From the NCBI GenBank assembly GCA_030648155.1, contig JAUSIK010000016.1, positions 1-64,000 on the forward strand: a DNA stretch of 64,000 nucleotides, read 5' to 3'. A program made the translations under genes and the position numbers. Under the pieces are notes generated by a model, which saw nothing but the letters and a program-made list of their open reading frames with translations, did no database searches and was not told the origin of the DNA. Of this stretch, positions 8,625 to 18,005 are shown piece after piece. The stretch is from Nanobdellota archaeon (GTDB lineage: Archaea > Nanobdellota > Nanobdellia > Pacearchaeales > GW2011-AR1). Every line of letters begins with the position of its first letter. Positions within the stretch are counted from its first letter, which is position 1.

Positions 8625-9252
8625 CTTCCCCTCTTTTAAAAACATGATTTATTGCAAATGCTTCAGCGTAGCTTGATTGCTGTGGAATCCCATGGAAACC
8701 TGCAAGATGCTCTATCCATTTTACATCAACAATTCCCTTTTCAACTTGAGATTTATAACAGTTAAGAGCCTCTATTTTTTTCTTTAGGTGATCTTGAGAT
8801 AGTTCAACAAAATAATGAGGCTCAAATGGGTGTTTGGTAGATGGACCCTGGAAAAGGAATATCTCTGCTATTTTTCTTGCTGCTGAAGAAACCGCATAAC
8901 TGCAATGTCTATGATCCTGATGCCTATCATTTGGATGATGGGTATAAACTCTATTTATGTTTAATCTTTTAATGTAGGACTCAATTAAATTTACTACTTC
9001 TTGGCTGTCGGCAAGGAAACCATCTTCAAAACTTGCAAAGAAAATATTTTCTCTTGATATTCCCAATACCTTCATTGAGGCAAGACATTCCTGCATGTCC
9101 AATGTATGACTGCCTTTATCTCCGTTTGTCATTACAAGAATGAATACATTATCTTCCAAAAAGAGATGTTTTGCTATGGTTCCTCCACAGCCTAACTCCA
9201 CATCGTCAGGATGCGCCCCCACAACCAAGATGTTATTTTTTTTATTCACCAT
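8617..9252 (-). CDS. PIG-L/LmbE-family N-deacetylase
   Basis: The 211-residue protein is a zinc-dependent deacetylase of the PIG-L/LmbE family, which removes acetyl groups from GlcNAc-linked substrates. It has VVGAHPDDVELGCGGT at residues 10-25, with the zinc ligands H and D, and the second site YTHHPNDRHQDHRH near 103-116. The length is normal for a small soluble member. It is coupled to the WbqC gene downstream. With the GNAT and aminotransferase domains of the fusion gene, it would allow acetylation and deacetylation of an amino-sugar; the actual substrate is not shown. Confidence 0.85.
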   Translation of the reverse strand: MVNKKNNILVVGAHPDDVELGCGGTIAKHLFLEDNVFILVMTNGDKGSHTLDMQECLASMKVLGISRENIFFASFEDGFLADSQEVVNLIESYIKRLNINRVYTHHPNDRHQDHRHCSYAVSSAARKIAEIFLFQGPSTKHPFEPHYFVELSQDHLKKKIEALNCYKSQVEKGIVDVKWIEHLAGFHGIPQQSSYAEAFAINHVFKRGEDV

Positions 9253-9269
9253 CTTTTTTGAAAATATAT

Positions 9270-10406
9270 TTAGATTGATATATCCACATTCCTGCTGATG
9301 GAGTTTCCCGCCTCATCACTGACCATTATATCGATATCGTGGCTTCCAGCCTTAAAGGTTAGTTGTTTTTTACATACAGCGCTCTTATCAAGGCGTGAGC
9401 ACATAGTTTTCCAGGCAGGCCTTAGAACTGAATTGTCCCTATATTCAATAGATTCAAAATTTTCTTCAGTTACTTTTATTTCGAACATTAAATGGTTTTC
9501 ATGGAGTTCATAATTAAAAGAATCTATTAAGGGAGCTTGAGTATCCACCATTAGGGGTAGAGGCTTACTTATAGCAATATTAGATGCTATATCCTTTATT
9601 TCAAACCAATATGTAATCGTTTTATTGTTAAATTGGGATAAATCCACCGTGGCGTTACATTTGTATTTGCCTTTATTAGTACTGCATTGACTAGGAATGT
9701 TTAAGTTGGATGTTCTAAAGCCTTCATTCCCATTGCCATAGTTTAACATAATGGTTTGGGGATTGTCTTCTTTTACTTCAATTTGGAATATTCCAGATGC
9801 AAAACCTTTTTTAGGGAATGTTTTAGTTATTCTTGGAACCTGGCTGTCAATAAAGAAAGAAACAATTTTACTTACTGCATTTCCTACAACATCTTCTGCT
9901 ATAAATGTAATATTGTTGAATCCTTCTTTGAATGATCTTTTCTTTTCATGGGTTAAACAATCCTGGCAAATTCTTGTTGACCTTCTTGGATCCGCATTGT
10001 TTATGAATGAAACATCCGATTTTTCATTTGTTGTAAATTTTAATAGTATTGATCTTTCCCTATAAATTCCTCCCTTTGTTGGGTTTATTATATTTAATAC
10101 TGGGGGTTCTGAATCAATATTTGAACCATCACCAAATACAGTGCATTCAGGAGCTATTGAATTGCATGTATTAAAATTCCCTTGATTATAACACTTATCT
10201 ATTTCATTGTAATCTTCTATACAATACATGCAATTTGAGTTTGCGCATGTTCTATCTGGGGTCTTAGGATTACAGAAATCAATTTTCTGGCTTTTTCCAA
10301 AACATGCCCAAGATTCTGCTGATGCTAAATTTGCAATTATTGCAATTCCAATTATTACTGCAATTGAAAGTACCATTGCCTTTGTTTGATTTTTTTTGTG
10401 CTTCAT
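9270..10406 (-). CDS. secreted protein with cysteine-rich N-terminal domain and Ig-like repeats
   Basis: The 378-residue protein starts with a basic tail and a hydrophobic signal or anchor segment (residues 11-29, ending ASAES). A cysteine-rich module follows (about 33-90: WACFGK, FCNP, DRTC, CMYC, CYNQ, CNSIAPEC), then about three Ig-like beta-sandwich units containing phrases such as DSEPPVLNIINPTKGG and DTQAPLIDSFNYE. The cysteine module closely resembles that of the 1,132-residue protein at 12627, with the same DRTC, C-x-Y-C and CNS...EC spacing. It is therefore probably exported and may bind a surface component. No enzyme motif is seen. It lies directly downstream of the surface-protein gene at 10478. 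Confidence 0.7.
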   Translation of the reverse strand: MKHKKNQTKAMVLSIAVIIGIAIIANLASAESWACFGKSQKIDFCNPKTPDRTCANSNCMYCIEDYNEIDKCYNQGNFNTCNSIAPECTVFGDGSNIDSEPPVLNIINPTKGGIYRERSILLKFTTNEKSDVSFINNADPRRSTRICQDCLTHEKKRSFKEGFNNITFIAEDVVGNAVSKIVSFFIDSQVPRITKTFPKKGFASGIFQIEVKEDNPQTIMLNYGNGNEGFRTSNLNIPSQCSTNKGKYKCNATVDLSQFNNKTITYWFEIKDIASNIAISKPLPLMVDTQAPLIDSFNYELHENHLMFEIKVTEENFESIEYRDNSVLRPAWKTMCSRLDKSAVCKKQLTFKAGSHDIDIMVSDEAGNSISRNVDISI

Positions 10407-10447
10407 TTTGTGATTTTTACTATTATGAATATGATTTTTTTAAAAAA

Positions 10448-10470
10448 GGAAAAATAAAAAAATAAAAATT
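10448..10470 (-). terminator. T-rich transcription terminator
   Basis: Read on the reverse strand after the stop of the surface-protein gene, this stretch is almost all T with a few A and C. It fits the poly-T terminators of archaea and separates the gene from the next one at 10406. Confidence 0.5.
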
Positions 10471-10477
10471 CCTCTTC

Positions 10478-11599
10478 TTAAATTGCTTCGCCCCAGAAGT
10501 ATATACTTCCAGTATCGAAGTCTCCATTACATGGTTCTGGCAAGTCTAATCTGAATGTCAAAGCATGCTCAGCTCCAGGAACTAAGATATTAGCCTTGTA
10601 TCCAGCGCTTCCAAATGGGCCTCCCACTACGAATGGGCCGCCAGCTTGTAAGATTTCATGTGTACCGTAGAAAGGATTATTTGTTCCTACGTTGCCAAAG
10701 CTATTTCCATAGTTTATGGCTACATAACTCTCTCCTTCAGGGTCTGAAGCAGATCTTGGATCATCAAATGAACTGTAAGCTCCGCTTGTGATAAAGTATC
10801 TGAAGTTTGTCAATGCTAGCTGGTTTGTATCAGGGCATCTTGCGCCGCTAGATGAAGAGTCGTAAAAGTCAGTACCTGATATAAACATATCAAGCAAAAC
10901 TCCTGATCCCGCATCAGCGTCGTTACCTATTAATAAGGTATCTGAGTAACTAGATGATCCTGGTCTAACATTATCGAATGATAATTCTCCATCAATGCTT
11001 AAAGCAATGACAGGGTTAAAGAACCAGAACTCGTTTTCATCCATTGTACCCATCAATCCTGATCCGTCTTGTGCTTCCACTGTTACCCAGTATTCGCCAT
11101 ACATGCTTGCTGGAGTTTCAACTGTAAGAGTACATTCGAAGAAAGCCATTGTGTCCGGATTGAACTCCAATTCTTCTTCTAAGATTTCAGCATTACAGCT
11201 GTCAAAATTTTGTTTTGCAACTGAACTCTGATAATCTGCTCTTAAACAGTTTGCTTCAATTTCATTGCCCTCACCTTGAGAGTCACCAATTGTAGCATAA
11301 ACATCGATATTTTGATCTATCTTGTTCTTATCCATGACAAGTACTAACCAACTAATTTTTTCACCTTCGAAAGCATAGTTGTTAATTCTTTCAACAAGAT
11401 ATTGACCTCCATCTGATACTCTCCAAGGTTCTACGTTATCATCTGTGACAATTCTTGAACCACAAAGATCTACTAGAGGAGCGAATTCTTCAACATCTAT
11501 GTCTAATCCAGTAGAAACTGATGTACTTACTGCAAGTACAGCAGGCACAGCTGAAAGCACCAATAGACTTGCTACCAGTATTGTAAATAAGGTTCTCAT
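10478..11599 (-). CDS. abundant secreted surface protein, family unknown
   Basis: The 373-residue protein has a clear signal peptide (MRTLFTILVASLLVLSAVPA, cleavage near VLA-V at about 23). The mature part is acidic and rich in Ser, Gly and aromatic residues, with six or more cysteines and many short beta-like stretches. It has no C-terminal membrane helix. The codons look more selected and less AT-rich than in nearby genes, and the gene has a long leader with a strong ribosome site (AAAGGAGGTTG, seven bases before the ATG). Both are signs of high expression. A role as a main envelope or S-layer-like protein is inferred; no family was recognised. Confidence 0.72.
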   Translation of the reverse strand: MRTLFTILVASLLVLSAVPAVLAVSTSVSTGLDIDVEEFAPLVDLCGSRIVTDDNVEPWRVSDGGQYLVERINNYAFEGEKISWLVLVMDKNKIDQNIDVYATIGDSQGEGNEIEANCLRADYQSSVAKQNFDSCNAEILEEELEFNPDTMAFFECTLTVETPASMYGEYWVTVEAQDGSGLMGTMDENEFWFFNPVIALSIDGELSFDNVRPGSSSYSDTLLIGNDADAGSGVLLDMFISGTDFYDSSSSGARCPDTNQLALTNFRYFITSGAYSSFDDPRSASDPEGESYVAINYGNSFGNVGTNNPFYGTHEILQAGGPFVVGGPFGSAGYKANILVPGAEHALTFRLDLPEPCNGDFDTGSIYFWGEAI

Positions 11600-11604
11600 T
11601 TTCT

Positions 11605-11615
11605 CAACCTCCTTT
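11605..11615 (-). promoter_or_regulatory. strong Shine-Dalgarno site
   Basis: AAAGGAGGTTG on the reverse strand ends five bases before the ATG of the surface-protein gene. It is the strongest ribosome site in the window, where most genes appear leaderless, and it fixes the start at 11599. Confidence 0.7.
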
Positions 11616-11734
11616 CAGCTATTATTATGAATAAGGTGTAATTGTTTGTGTTTTTCTTTTTTAATGACTCTTTTTTGTTGTAATTCATCAGTTACCTCTC
11701 TTCTTTTGGAAGATAAGGAGCAGAATTTGATTTT

Positions 11735-11743
11735 GTATTTAAA
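11735..11743 (-). promoter_or_regulatory. probable TATA box of the surface-protein gene
   Basis: TTTAAATAC on the reverse strand predicts a start of transcription near 11712 and a leader of roughly 110 bases. The rest of the gap between 11600 and 11986 is AT-rich with no credible ORF and holds the divergent promoter of the next gene (GTTTATATATTA, 11955-11966). Confidence 0.4.
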
Positions 11744-11986
11744 GATGTTTGTCTTACAAAGCATATTTTTTTTAATTACTTTGAGTTAATGAAAAGTATT
11801 TTCCGACGGTAAAATTAATTTTATTTTTGAAAAAAATAAATACCCTGTTTTTGATAATTTTTTTATGCGAATTTTTAGATTAATTCTTTATTTTTTATCT
11901 AAATCAGTAGAAACAGTTCAATATTGTTCAAAACATACTTCATATGATAACATTGTTTATATATTAATTTCTTGACTCTATTAGAA

Positions 11987-12634
11987 ATGATAACAAAAAG
12001 ATCGGTATATTTGTTCGCACTATTATTTGTTGTTGGCATATCTGGACTAACTTCTGGGCTTAGTGCTAGTATAGGAAACTCAAGAATGGTCTTGAGAGTT
12101 GGAGTAGAAGAAGAAATTCAGAAATCCATATTAGTCAGAAATGTTAATGATGTTCCAGTATTAATTAATATTACAGTATTAGGGGATTTGGCTGAAAACA
12201 TTATACTAAAGGAAAGTTCATTTAATTTAGAACCTAGTGAAGAAAGGAAAGTCTATTTTTTGATTAGTGCTGATCAAGCTGGAAAAACAGAAAGTAGAAT
12301 TAGTTTTAGTTTTGTTCCAATTATTGAAGAGGGAATAGGGGAAGGCAATGGTGTTGGATTTAGTTCAGTTATTACGGTAATAGCTGATGATCAATATAAA
12401 GGACAGACTGAATCAGAAGATGATGATAATTATTATGGAAATAATGATATAATTAATAAAGATGGAATTTCAAGTAAAATTAGTGGAAAAACTGTTGATT
12501 CTAACAAAGGAAAGATTTTTAGTGCTAATATACTGATAATCTCTACTGCTATTCTTTTAGGAATATTAATAATTCTTTATTTTTTGAGCTTAGGAACTAA
12601 ATATAAGAGAAGAGTGACCAAAATGAATGCGTAG
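11987..12634 (+). CDS. membrane-anchored extracellular beta-domain protein
   Basis: The 215-residue protein has an N-terminal signal segment (about residues 5-27) and a beta-sandwich-like region (about 30-125; RVGVEEEIQKSILVRN, NLEPSEERKVYFLI) similar to NEW3/COG1470-type extracellular domains. An acidic Asn/Asp linker follows, then a C-terminal membrane helix (about 182-203) and a basic tail. It is therefore a type I surface protein. The ATG at 11987 is 25-30 bases after a TATA-like box; the frame extends to a TTG at 11972 that is unlikely to be used. It overlaps the following large surface gene by eight bases, so the two probably form one operon and may work together. Confidence 0.7.
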   Translation: MITKRSVYLFALLFVVGISGLTSGLSASIGNSRMVLRVGVEEEIQKSILVRNVNDVPVLINITVLGDLAENIILKESSFNLEPSEERKVYFLISADQAGKTESRISFSFVPIIEEGIGEGNGVGFSSVITVIADDQYKGQTESEDDDNYYGNNDIINKDGISSKISGKTVDSNKGKIFSANILIISTAILLGILIILYFLSLGTKYKRRVTKMNA

Positions 12635-15600
12635 GTATGTCTTTGGTGTAATTGCTTTATTATTAATTATTGTAAATGTATCGGCAGGTGAATTACAATT
12701 AGTCTGCCTAAATAATGGAGAGACTATAAAGTTCTCTGATTGTAATTCCGCTATGCAAGATAGAACTTGCACGGGCGGGGGATGCCAGTATTGCGCAACA
12801 TTTGATTCGCAAAACGGAATATACTGCCCTGCTAATATAAATGACTGCAATTCCCAAGCAGAAATTGAATGTTCTAGCCTGCAGAATGATGAATCCAGCA
12901 ATAATGGAAGTGAAACTGATCAAAATGAAGGCCCAAAAAATGTTAAAGCAGATATCGCTTATATTGTAAAAGATAGCAGTGGAGTTGACAATTTCTTGTT
13001 AGAATATTTAGATTCTGAAAAATACAGCTATGAAATTATTTATGAAGTTAATGCTGTAAATACTAACTTTGATGATTATTATATGATATTAGTTGGAAAT
13101 CAAAGATTAAATAATCCAGCAAACTTACCTGTTGATAAATATAAATCTTTAATAATTAATTCTTACAATTATTATAAATCTAATTCAAATTGGCAGTTAG
13201 GGTGGAGTGCTAGAATAAGTGCAGTCTCAAGTCCTGGAGTATTGCACGTTAGAGATGCTATTCATCCTATTACTAAAGGTGTTCCTAAAGACTTTAATGC
13301 TTATAATATACATAATAGCGGGGTTAAAACATCTATTTTGAAGGGGCAGAAACCTACAGGTATAGAAATTATTGTTTATTCAGGAAGCTTGAATAGTGAT
13401 GCTGTCGTAGCTACTGTTTTGCCAGGAAGCACTTACCTTAATGGCAAAATTGCAAAAGAAAGAGCATTATTTTTTGGGATTACAAGAGCACAATATTGGA
13501 CTGAAGATGCTAAAAAAATATTCAGCAACTCTTTAAATTGGGTTATAGAAGGAGCAGATTTAGATGGGGATGGATTTTTATCTGATGTTGATTGCAATGA
13601 TAGGGATCCGAGAATAAATCCTGCATCAAATGATGAATCTTTTAACTGCAGAAACGATGCGCCTAAAATTGATGATTTGAGAAAATTAACTTTTTACAGT
13701 GGAGATTTAGTTAAAATAAAGGTTGATGGAAGTGATCCTGAAAATGATAAATTAATTTATTCAATTGATGACTCTAGATTTATCTTTTCTGAAACTGAAA
13801 AAGAATTTCGCTGGCAGACAAAACTAGACGATAATGGAGAATATATCTTTAAAATAACGGTTTCAGATGGAAAGTTAAGTGATTCTGAAAATATTATTAT
13901 TGAAATTAAAAATAATCCCCCCCATTTTTTAATTATTCCTGATATTAGCTGGAAAGAAGATGAGACAAAAGAGTTAGATCTAAATAAGTATTTTAGTGAT
14001 AAGGAAGGATCTACACTCACATTCTCAATAGCTGAAACGTCTGACAATGATGCCATAAGTGCCGATATTGTCTCTCCTGGAGTTTTCAAGTTTATTTCTG
14101 AAAAAGATTGGAATGGCGAGGACTGGGTCATATTTAGGGCGTCGGATGGCCAGGATAGGGCTCTGTCCAATAAAATTAAATTAATTGTAACTCCTATAAA
14201 TGATTCTCCTAGATTAATTAAAAATATTTCCAATATGGAATGGGATGAAGATTCAAAATTGGACAATCATTTAGATTTAAATGATTATTTTGAAGATGTG
14301 GATTCCATTTTGCAATATAGTGCAAGCGGAAATAAAGATATAAGCATTAAAATTGAAAATGGAAAGGCAAGCTTTTCAACCATGAAAGATTGGTTTGGAA
14401 AAGAGAGGGTTATTTTCACAGCTAAAGACTCTGAATTTACAATCAACTCAAATGAAATTGAACTTGAGATTAATGAAAAAGGAGAGCCTCCAGTTTTGGG
14501 AGAATTAATTTGCGAGAGAAATATTATTGAAGACCAAAAATATAATTGCAACTTAAATGCAAGTGATTTTGAAAATAATAGCATTATATTTAGCACTAGA
14601 AATAAGCTCAATTTGGAATGCGTTGTTAACGGCAACAATTTAGAATATTACTCAAAAGAAAATTATAATGGGATTGCAAGCTGTGATATTATTGCTTCAG
14701 ACAATGATGGGGGGGATGTTAAAAAATTAGAGGTAAATATTTCAGGTGTTAATGATGCCCCTATAATTAAGAGTCATTTGCCTATTGAAGGATTTATTAA
14801 AATACCAGAAGGGATGAATAAAAGCTTCAAGATAGAAGCAGAAGATCCCGAAAGAGATAGCATTAATATCAAATGGCTATTGAACAATATTAAGGAAGGA
14901 GATGGAACTAGTTATAATTTTAAAAAAGGAAAGGGGCTTTACAGCTTGAGAGGAATAGTTTCAGATAGTTTGTTAGATAATGAAATATTTTGGAGTGTCC
15001 TAGTGGCTGATTCAAGTGAATTCATGTGTGCTGAAGCAGGCTTTAGCTGTAGTGAAACTCAATTTTGCCCTTCATCAACTTTTTCAACTATAGATAATTT
15101 GGCATGCTGTAGTGTGCAATGTGCATCGAAACCTCCTGCATTTAAAGATTTTGAAAGCTGTGAAACAATAAACAATTCATTGATTGTAGATATTGAATCC
15201 CCTGATATTGCAGATACATTAAAGCTAGGGGATAATATTGATGCTGAAATTAGAATAGAAGGAGAAAATGAGGAGAATTTAGATTTAGATGTTAGAGTCA
15301 GTTTATACGATTTAACGGATGATAAATCCATTAGCGAAGCAGATGGGAACGTAGATTTAGAAGAAGGCCGAAGAGAGGTTTTAAGATTCGATTTAGAGAT
15401 ACCTAATGATTTAGATCTAGATAATGAATATGTTTTACTGGCTGTTGCAGAAGACGAAGTTTGCTCGCAGGAATATATTGAATTAGACATTGAAAGGCCA
15501 AAAGATAAAGTTATAATTGATGAATTTACACTGCCTGAAAAAGCAAGCTGTGGAGAAAATATTAATTCTAAAATAAAAATAAAGAATTATGGATCGGAAG

Positions 15601-16025
15601 AGCAAGATGTCTCATTTACTTTAAAAAATAACAGGCTAAATATAGATGAAAGCATTGCGACAATTGAATTAGAAGAATTCGATAGAGATGATAGCTTCTC
15701 TAAAGAATTTGAATTTATTATTCCAGAAAATCTAAATTCTGGAGAATTTACCGTTACTGCAACTATAAGGGGCACTTTAATAAATATAGTAGAGACAAAA
15801 TCAATAAATATTGAATGTGAGGAAGAAATTCTAGATGAATTGAGGGATTTGGATTCACTAGGCCCTATTAAACTGGACAATGGAAACTCAAAAGGAGAGA
15901 GCACCCAAACAGAAAGTAATGGGCCGAATGTTTTGCTTATTTCATTAATGCTTCTTGCCACTTTTGCTGGATTGGGATTTTTATTTTTTATCTATAATGT
16001 TTCAAAGTATAAACAAAAGGAGTAA
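12627..16025 (+). CDS. large multi-domain surface protein, membrane-anchored
   Basis: The 1,132-residue type I membrane protein has a signal peptide at 1-20 and a cysteine-rich module at 27-84 like that of the gene at 9270. An alpha/beta domain at about 106-308 looks like a ThuA/GATase1-like fold. A calcium-type motif follows at 311-334 (DLDGDGFLSDVDCNDRDP), of the kind seen in MopE-like and thrombospondin-type repeats. Several cadherin/Ig-like units (about 345-790; repeated D-x-N-D and W-x-E-D phrases) come next, then a second cysteine cluster (795-850), CARDB-like repeats (860-1090), a membrane helix (about 1103-1125) and a basic tail. Adhesion or surface-array function is inferred. Confidence 0.75.
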   Translation: MRRYVFGVIALLLIIVNVSAGELQLVCLNNGETIKFSDCNSAMQDRTCTGGGCQYCATFDSQNGIYCPANINDCNSQAEIECSSLQNDESSNNGSETDQNEGPKNVKADIAYIVKDSSGVDNFLLEYLDSEKYSYEIIYEVNAVNTNFDDYYMILVGNQRLNNPANLPVDKYKSLIINSYNYYKSNSNWQLGWSARISAVSSPGVLHVRDAIHPITKGVPKDFNAYNIHNSGVKTSILKGQKPTGIEIIVYSGSLNSDAVVATVLPGSTYLNGKIAKERALFFGITRAQYWTEDAKKIFSNSLNWVIEGADLDGDGFLSDVDCNDRDPRINPASNDESFNCRNDAPKIDDLRKLTFYSGDLVKIKVDGSDPENDKLIYSIDDSRFIFSETEKEFRWQTKLDDNGEYIFKITVSDGKLSDSENIIIEIKNNPPHFLIIPDISWKEDETKELDLNKYFSDKEGSTLTFSIAETSDNDAISADIVSPGVFKFISEKDWNGEDWVIFRASDGQDRALSNKIKLIVTPINDSPRLIKNISNMEWDEDSKLDNHLDLNDYFEDVDSILQYSASGNKDISIKIENGKASFSTMKDWFGKERVIFTAKDSEFTINSNEIELEINEKGEPPVLGELICERNIIEDQKYNCNLNASDFENNSIIFSTRNKLNLECVVNGNNLEYYSKENYNGIASCDIIASDNDGGDVKKLEVNISGVNDAPIIKSHLPIEGFIKIPEGMNKSFKIEAEDPERDSINIKWLLNNIKEGDGTSYNFKKGKGLYSLRGIVSDSLLDNEIFWSVLVADSSEFMCAEAGFSCSETQFCPSSTFSTIDNLACCSVQCASKPPAFKDFESCETINNSLIVDIESPDIADTLKLGDNIDAEIRIEGENEENLDLDVRVSLYDLTDDKSISEADGNVDLEEGRREVLRFDLEIPNDLDLDNEYVLLAVAEDEVCSQEYIELDIERPKDKVIIDEFTLPEKASCGENINSKIKIKNYGSEEQDVSFTLKNNRLNIDESIATIELEEFDRDDSFSKEFEFIIPENLNSGEFTVTATIRGTLINIVETKSINIECEEEILDELRDLDSLGPIKLDNGNSKGESTQTESNGPNVLLISLMLLATFAGLGFLFFIYNVSKYKQKE

Positions 16026-16112
16026 ATATATTCCTTTCTATTAAGAATAGTATTTTCTAAATTATTTATTGCGCTTAGAAAAGATTAAAAGTTAACTTTT
16101 ATTCTTAAATAT

Positions 16113-17234
16113 ATGAAGGAAATATATTTAGATAGTGCTTCAACCACACCGGTATCAAAAGAAGTTATTAAAGAGATGAATAATATTCACCTCAAAGAGT
16201 ACGGAAACGCAAGCTCCCAGCATGCTTTAGGAGAAAAGGCTGAAAAAATAGTTTTAGAGAGCAGAAAGAAAATAGCGCAAGAAATAAATTCTAAACCTTA
16301 TGAAATTATTTTTACTTCTGGAACTACAGAGAGCGATAATTTGGCCTTTTTTGGATTAGCAAAAAAGCATAAAACTAAAAGAAAAATTTTAATTTCATCG
16401 ATTGAACATTCTTCCATATTTGAGATTTGTGATGCTTTATCTAAGGAGGGATATGAAATAATAGAAATTCCGGTCGATTCTAAAGGTTTTGTTGATTTAG
16501 GATTTATAGAGAAAAATGTTGATAAAAGTACATTGATCGTATCTGTAATTCATGCAAACAATGAAATAGGCGTTGTTCAGGATTTGGAAAAAATAGGAAA
16601 AATTTGCAAATTAAAAAATGTTTATTTTCATAGTGATTGCGCCCAGAGCTTTGGGAAAATAAAAATAGATGTTAAGAGAGATAATATTAGTTTATTGAGC
16701 GCAGGAGCACACAAACTCAATGGCCCTAAAGGCATTGGATTTTTATACTTGCATTCTGGAATTGAAATTGAACCATTAATTTATGGCGGTGGACAGGAAA
16801 GAGGGCTACGAGGTGGAACTGAAAATGTTGCCTCTATAGCTGGATTCGCTAAAAGTATTGAAATTTGCCATAAATTAGATGGCAAGAAAATTAAAAAATT
16901 AAGAGACTATTTTATTTTAGAACTCGAAAAGATTGACGGCAAAATTAATGGAGACAGACATAAGAGGCTTGACAATAATATAAGTGTTAGTTTTTCTGGG
17001 ATTGATGGGGAGAGTTTGACTGCATTTTTGTCCCATAAAGGAATTTATGTTTCTTCAGGAAGCGCGTGTGATTCTAAGAAAAAAAATGAAAGCAGGGTTT
17101 TGAGAGCTATTGGATTAGATGCTAATTATAGAAAAGGTACAATAAGGATTAGCCTAAATAGAGATATTTCTAAAAAAGAAATTGATTTTGTTGTAAGGGA
17201 AATTAAGCAGATTGTTGGGAAATTGAGAATGTAA
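16113..17234 (+). CDS. iscS: cysteine desulfurase, IscS/NifS family
   Basis: The 373-residue PLP enzyme takes sulfur from cysteine for Fe-S clusters and tRNA thiolation. It has the N-terminal YLDSASTTP, the PLP lysine K201 in AHKLNGPKGIG, the RGGTENV segment, and the active-site loop SSGSACDSKK with catalytic C319. Length and motifs match group I/II boundary members such as NifS. No scaffold gene (IscU or SufBC) lies beside it, so the acceptor is unknown. A TATA-like box near 16084-16093 is about 25 bases before the ATG. It stands alone between the surface operon and a convergent membrane-protein gene. Confidence 0.93.
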   Translation: MKEIYLDSASTTPVSKEVIKEMNNIHLKEYGNASSQHALGEKAEKIVLESRKKIAQEINSKPYEIIFTSGTTESDNLAFFGLAKKHKTKRKILISSIEHSSIFEICDALSKEGYEIIEIPVDSKGFVDLGFIEKNVDKSTLIVSVIHANNEIGVVQDLEKIGKICKLKNVYFHSDCAQSFGKIKIDVKRDNISLLSAGAHKLNGPKGIGFLYLHSGIEIEPLIYGGGQERGLRGGTENVASIAGFAKSIEICHKLDGKKIKKLRDYFILELEKIDGKINGDRHKRLDNNISVSFSGIDGESLTAFLSHKGIYVSSGSACDSKKKNESRVLRAIGLDANYRKGTIRISLNRDISKKEIDFVVREIKQIVGKLRM

Positions 17235-17243
17235 GAGATAAAA

Positions 17244-17903
17244 CTAGTCTTCATGGACTTTTCTATATTTCTTTTTAAAGGTTAATAGATCAGATACGGC
17301 TACATAACTGCAATAACCTAATATACCAAAACCTACTGTCATCATCAATGATGATAAAAGTGAAGGATTGCCCTCTTTTTCTTTAATCTTTTTTATTTGA
17401 TCCATTGAATCTACTAAAATTGTTCTTTGATAGATTGAATCAGAAGATTTAGATGCTATGCCTAACTTTTGCTCAATATCTTTTAATTTTGGTAAATTGT
17501 CTGAAATAGGGTTATTCAATATAATCATTTCTAATTCTTTATTAATATTTGAAAACGATCTTTCTTCAATTTTTTCAGAGACTAGACACTCTACTATGGA
17601 TTTGTTTAAACTTGAATACTTTTTTTCTGAATGGGAATCTCGGTAATTGATATTACTAACGGAACCATAAATTAATGCTAAACCAAAAATGGCTAGACCT
17701 ATATCTTTTATCTTTGAATAAAACTCTTTTTTTAATTGTTTCAGTCGATTTTCTGCTATTTTTCTATTATCTATTTTATTAACAGAATCTATATAGGATT
17801 GATCAAAACTTTCTCCATATGATGGATTTAAACCTAGAAGATCCCTATAATATTTTTCATCTGGAGTGAGATTTTCATCTTCATTATCCCTATATTTTGC
17901 CAT
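17244..17903 (-). CDS. hypothetical two-helix membrane protein
   Basis: The 219-residue protein is not recognised. It has an acidic N-terminal part (DNEDENLTPDEKYYRDLLGL), a first membrane helix at about 67-85 (IGLAIFGLALIYGSV), a charged and probably helical middle domain of about 100 residues, and a second helix at about 187-208 (MMTVGFGILGYCSYVAV). With both ends predicted inside, the middle would face outward, although topology is a guess. A TATA-like box on the reverse strand near 17925-17937 fits a leaderless ATG. It is convergent with the cysteine desulfurase gene, and nothing ties their functions. Confidence 0.65.
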   Translation of the reverse strand: MAKYRDNEDENLTPDEKYYRDLLGLNPSYGESFDQSYIDSVNKIDNRKIAENRLKQLKKEFYSKIKDIGLAIFGLALIYGSVSNINYRDSHSEKKYSSLNKSIVECLVSEKIEERSFSNINKELEMIILNNPISDNLPKLKDIEQKLGIASKSSDSIYQRTILVDSMDQIKKIKEKEGNPSLLSSLMMTVGFGILGYCSYVAVSDLLTFKKKYRKVHED

Positions 17904-18005
17904 AATTAATTTAATAGATGTTCATTAATAAATATTCATATAACTTAAAGATAGGTTATGAAACTCTATCAACAAAGTTTTTAATATCTGAATCTATAGA
18001 TTTAC

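Noticed and set aside
13757..15961. Long antisense frames inside the large surface-protein gene
   Set aside because: They are Ser/Leu-rich shadows of the Asp/Glu/Ser-coding strand, with no promoter or ribosome site.
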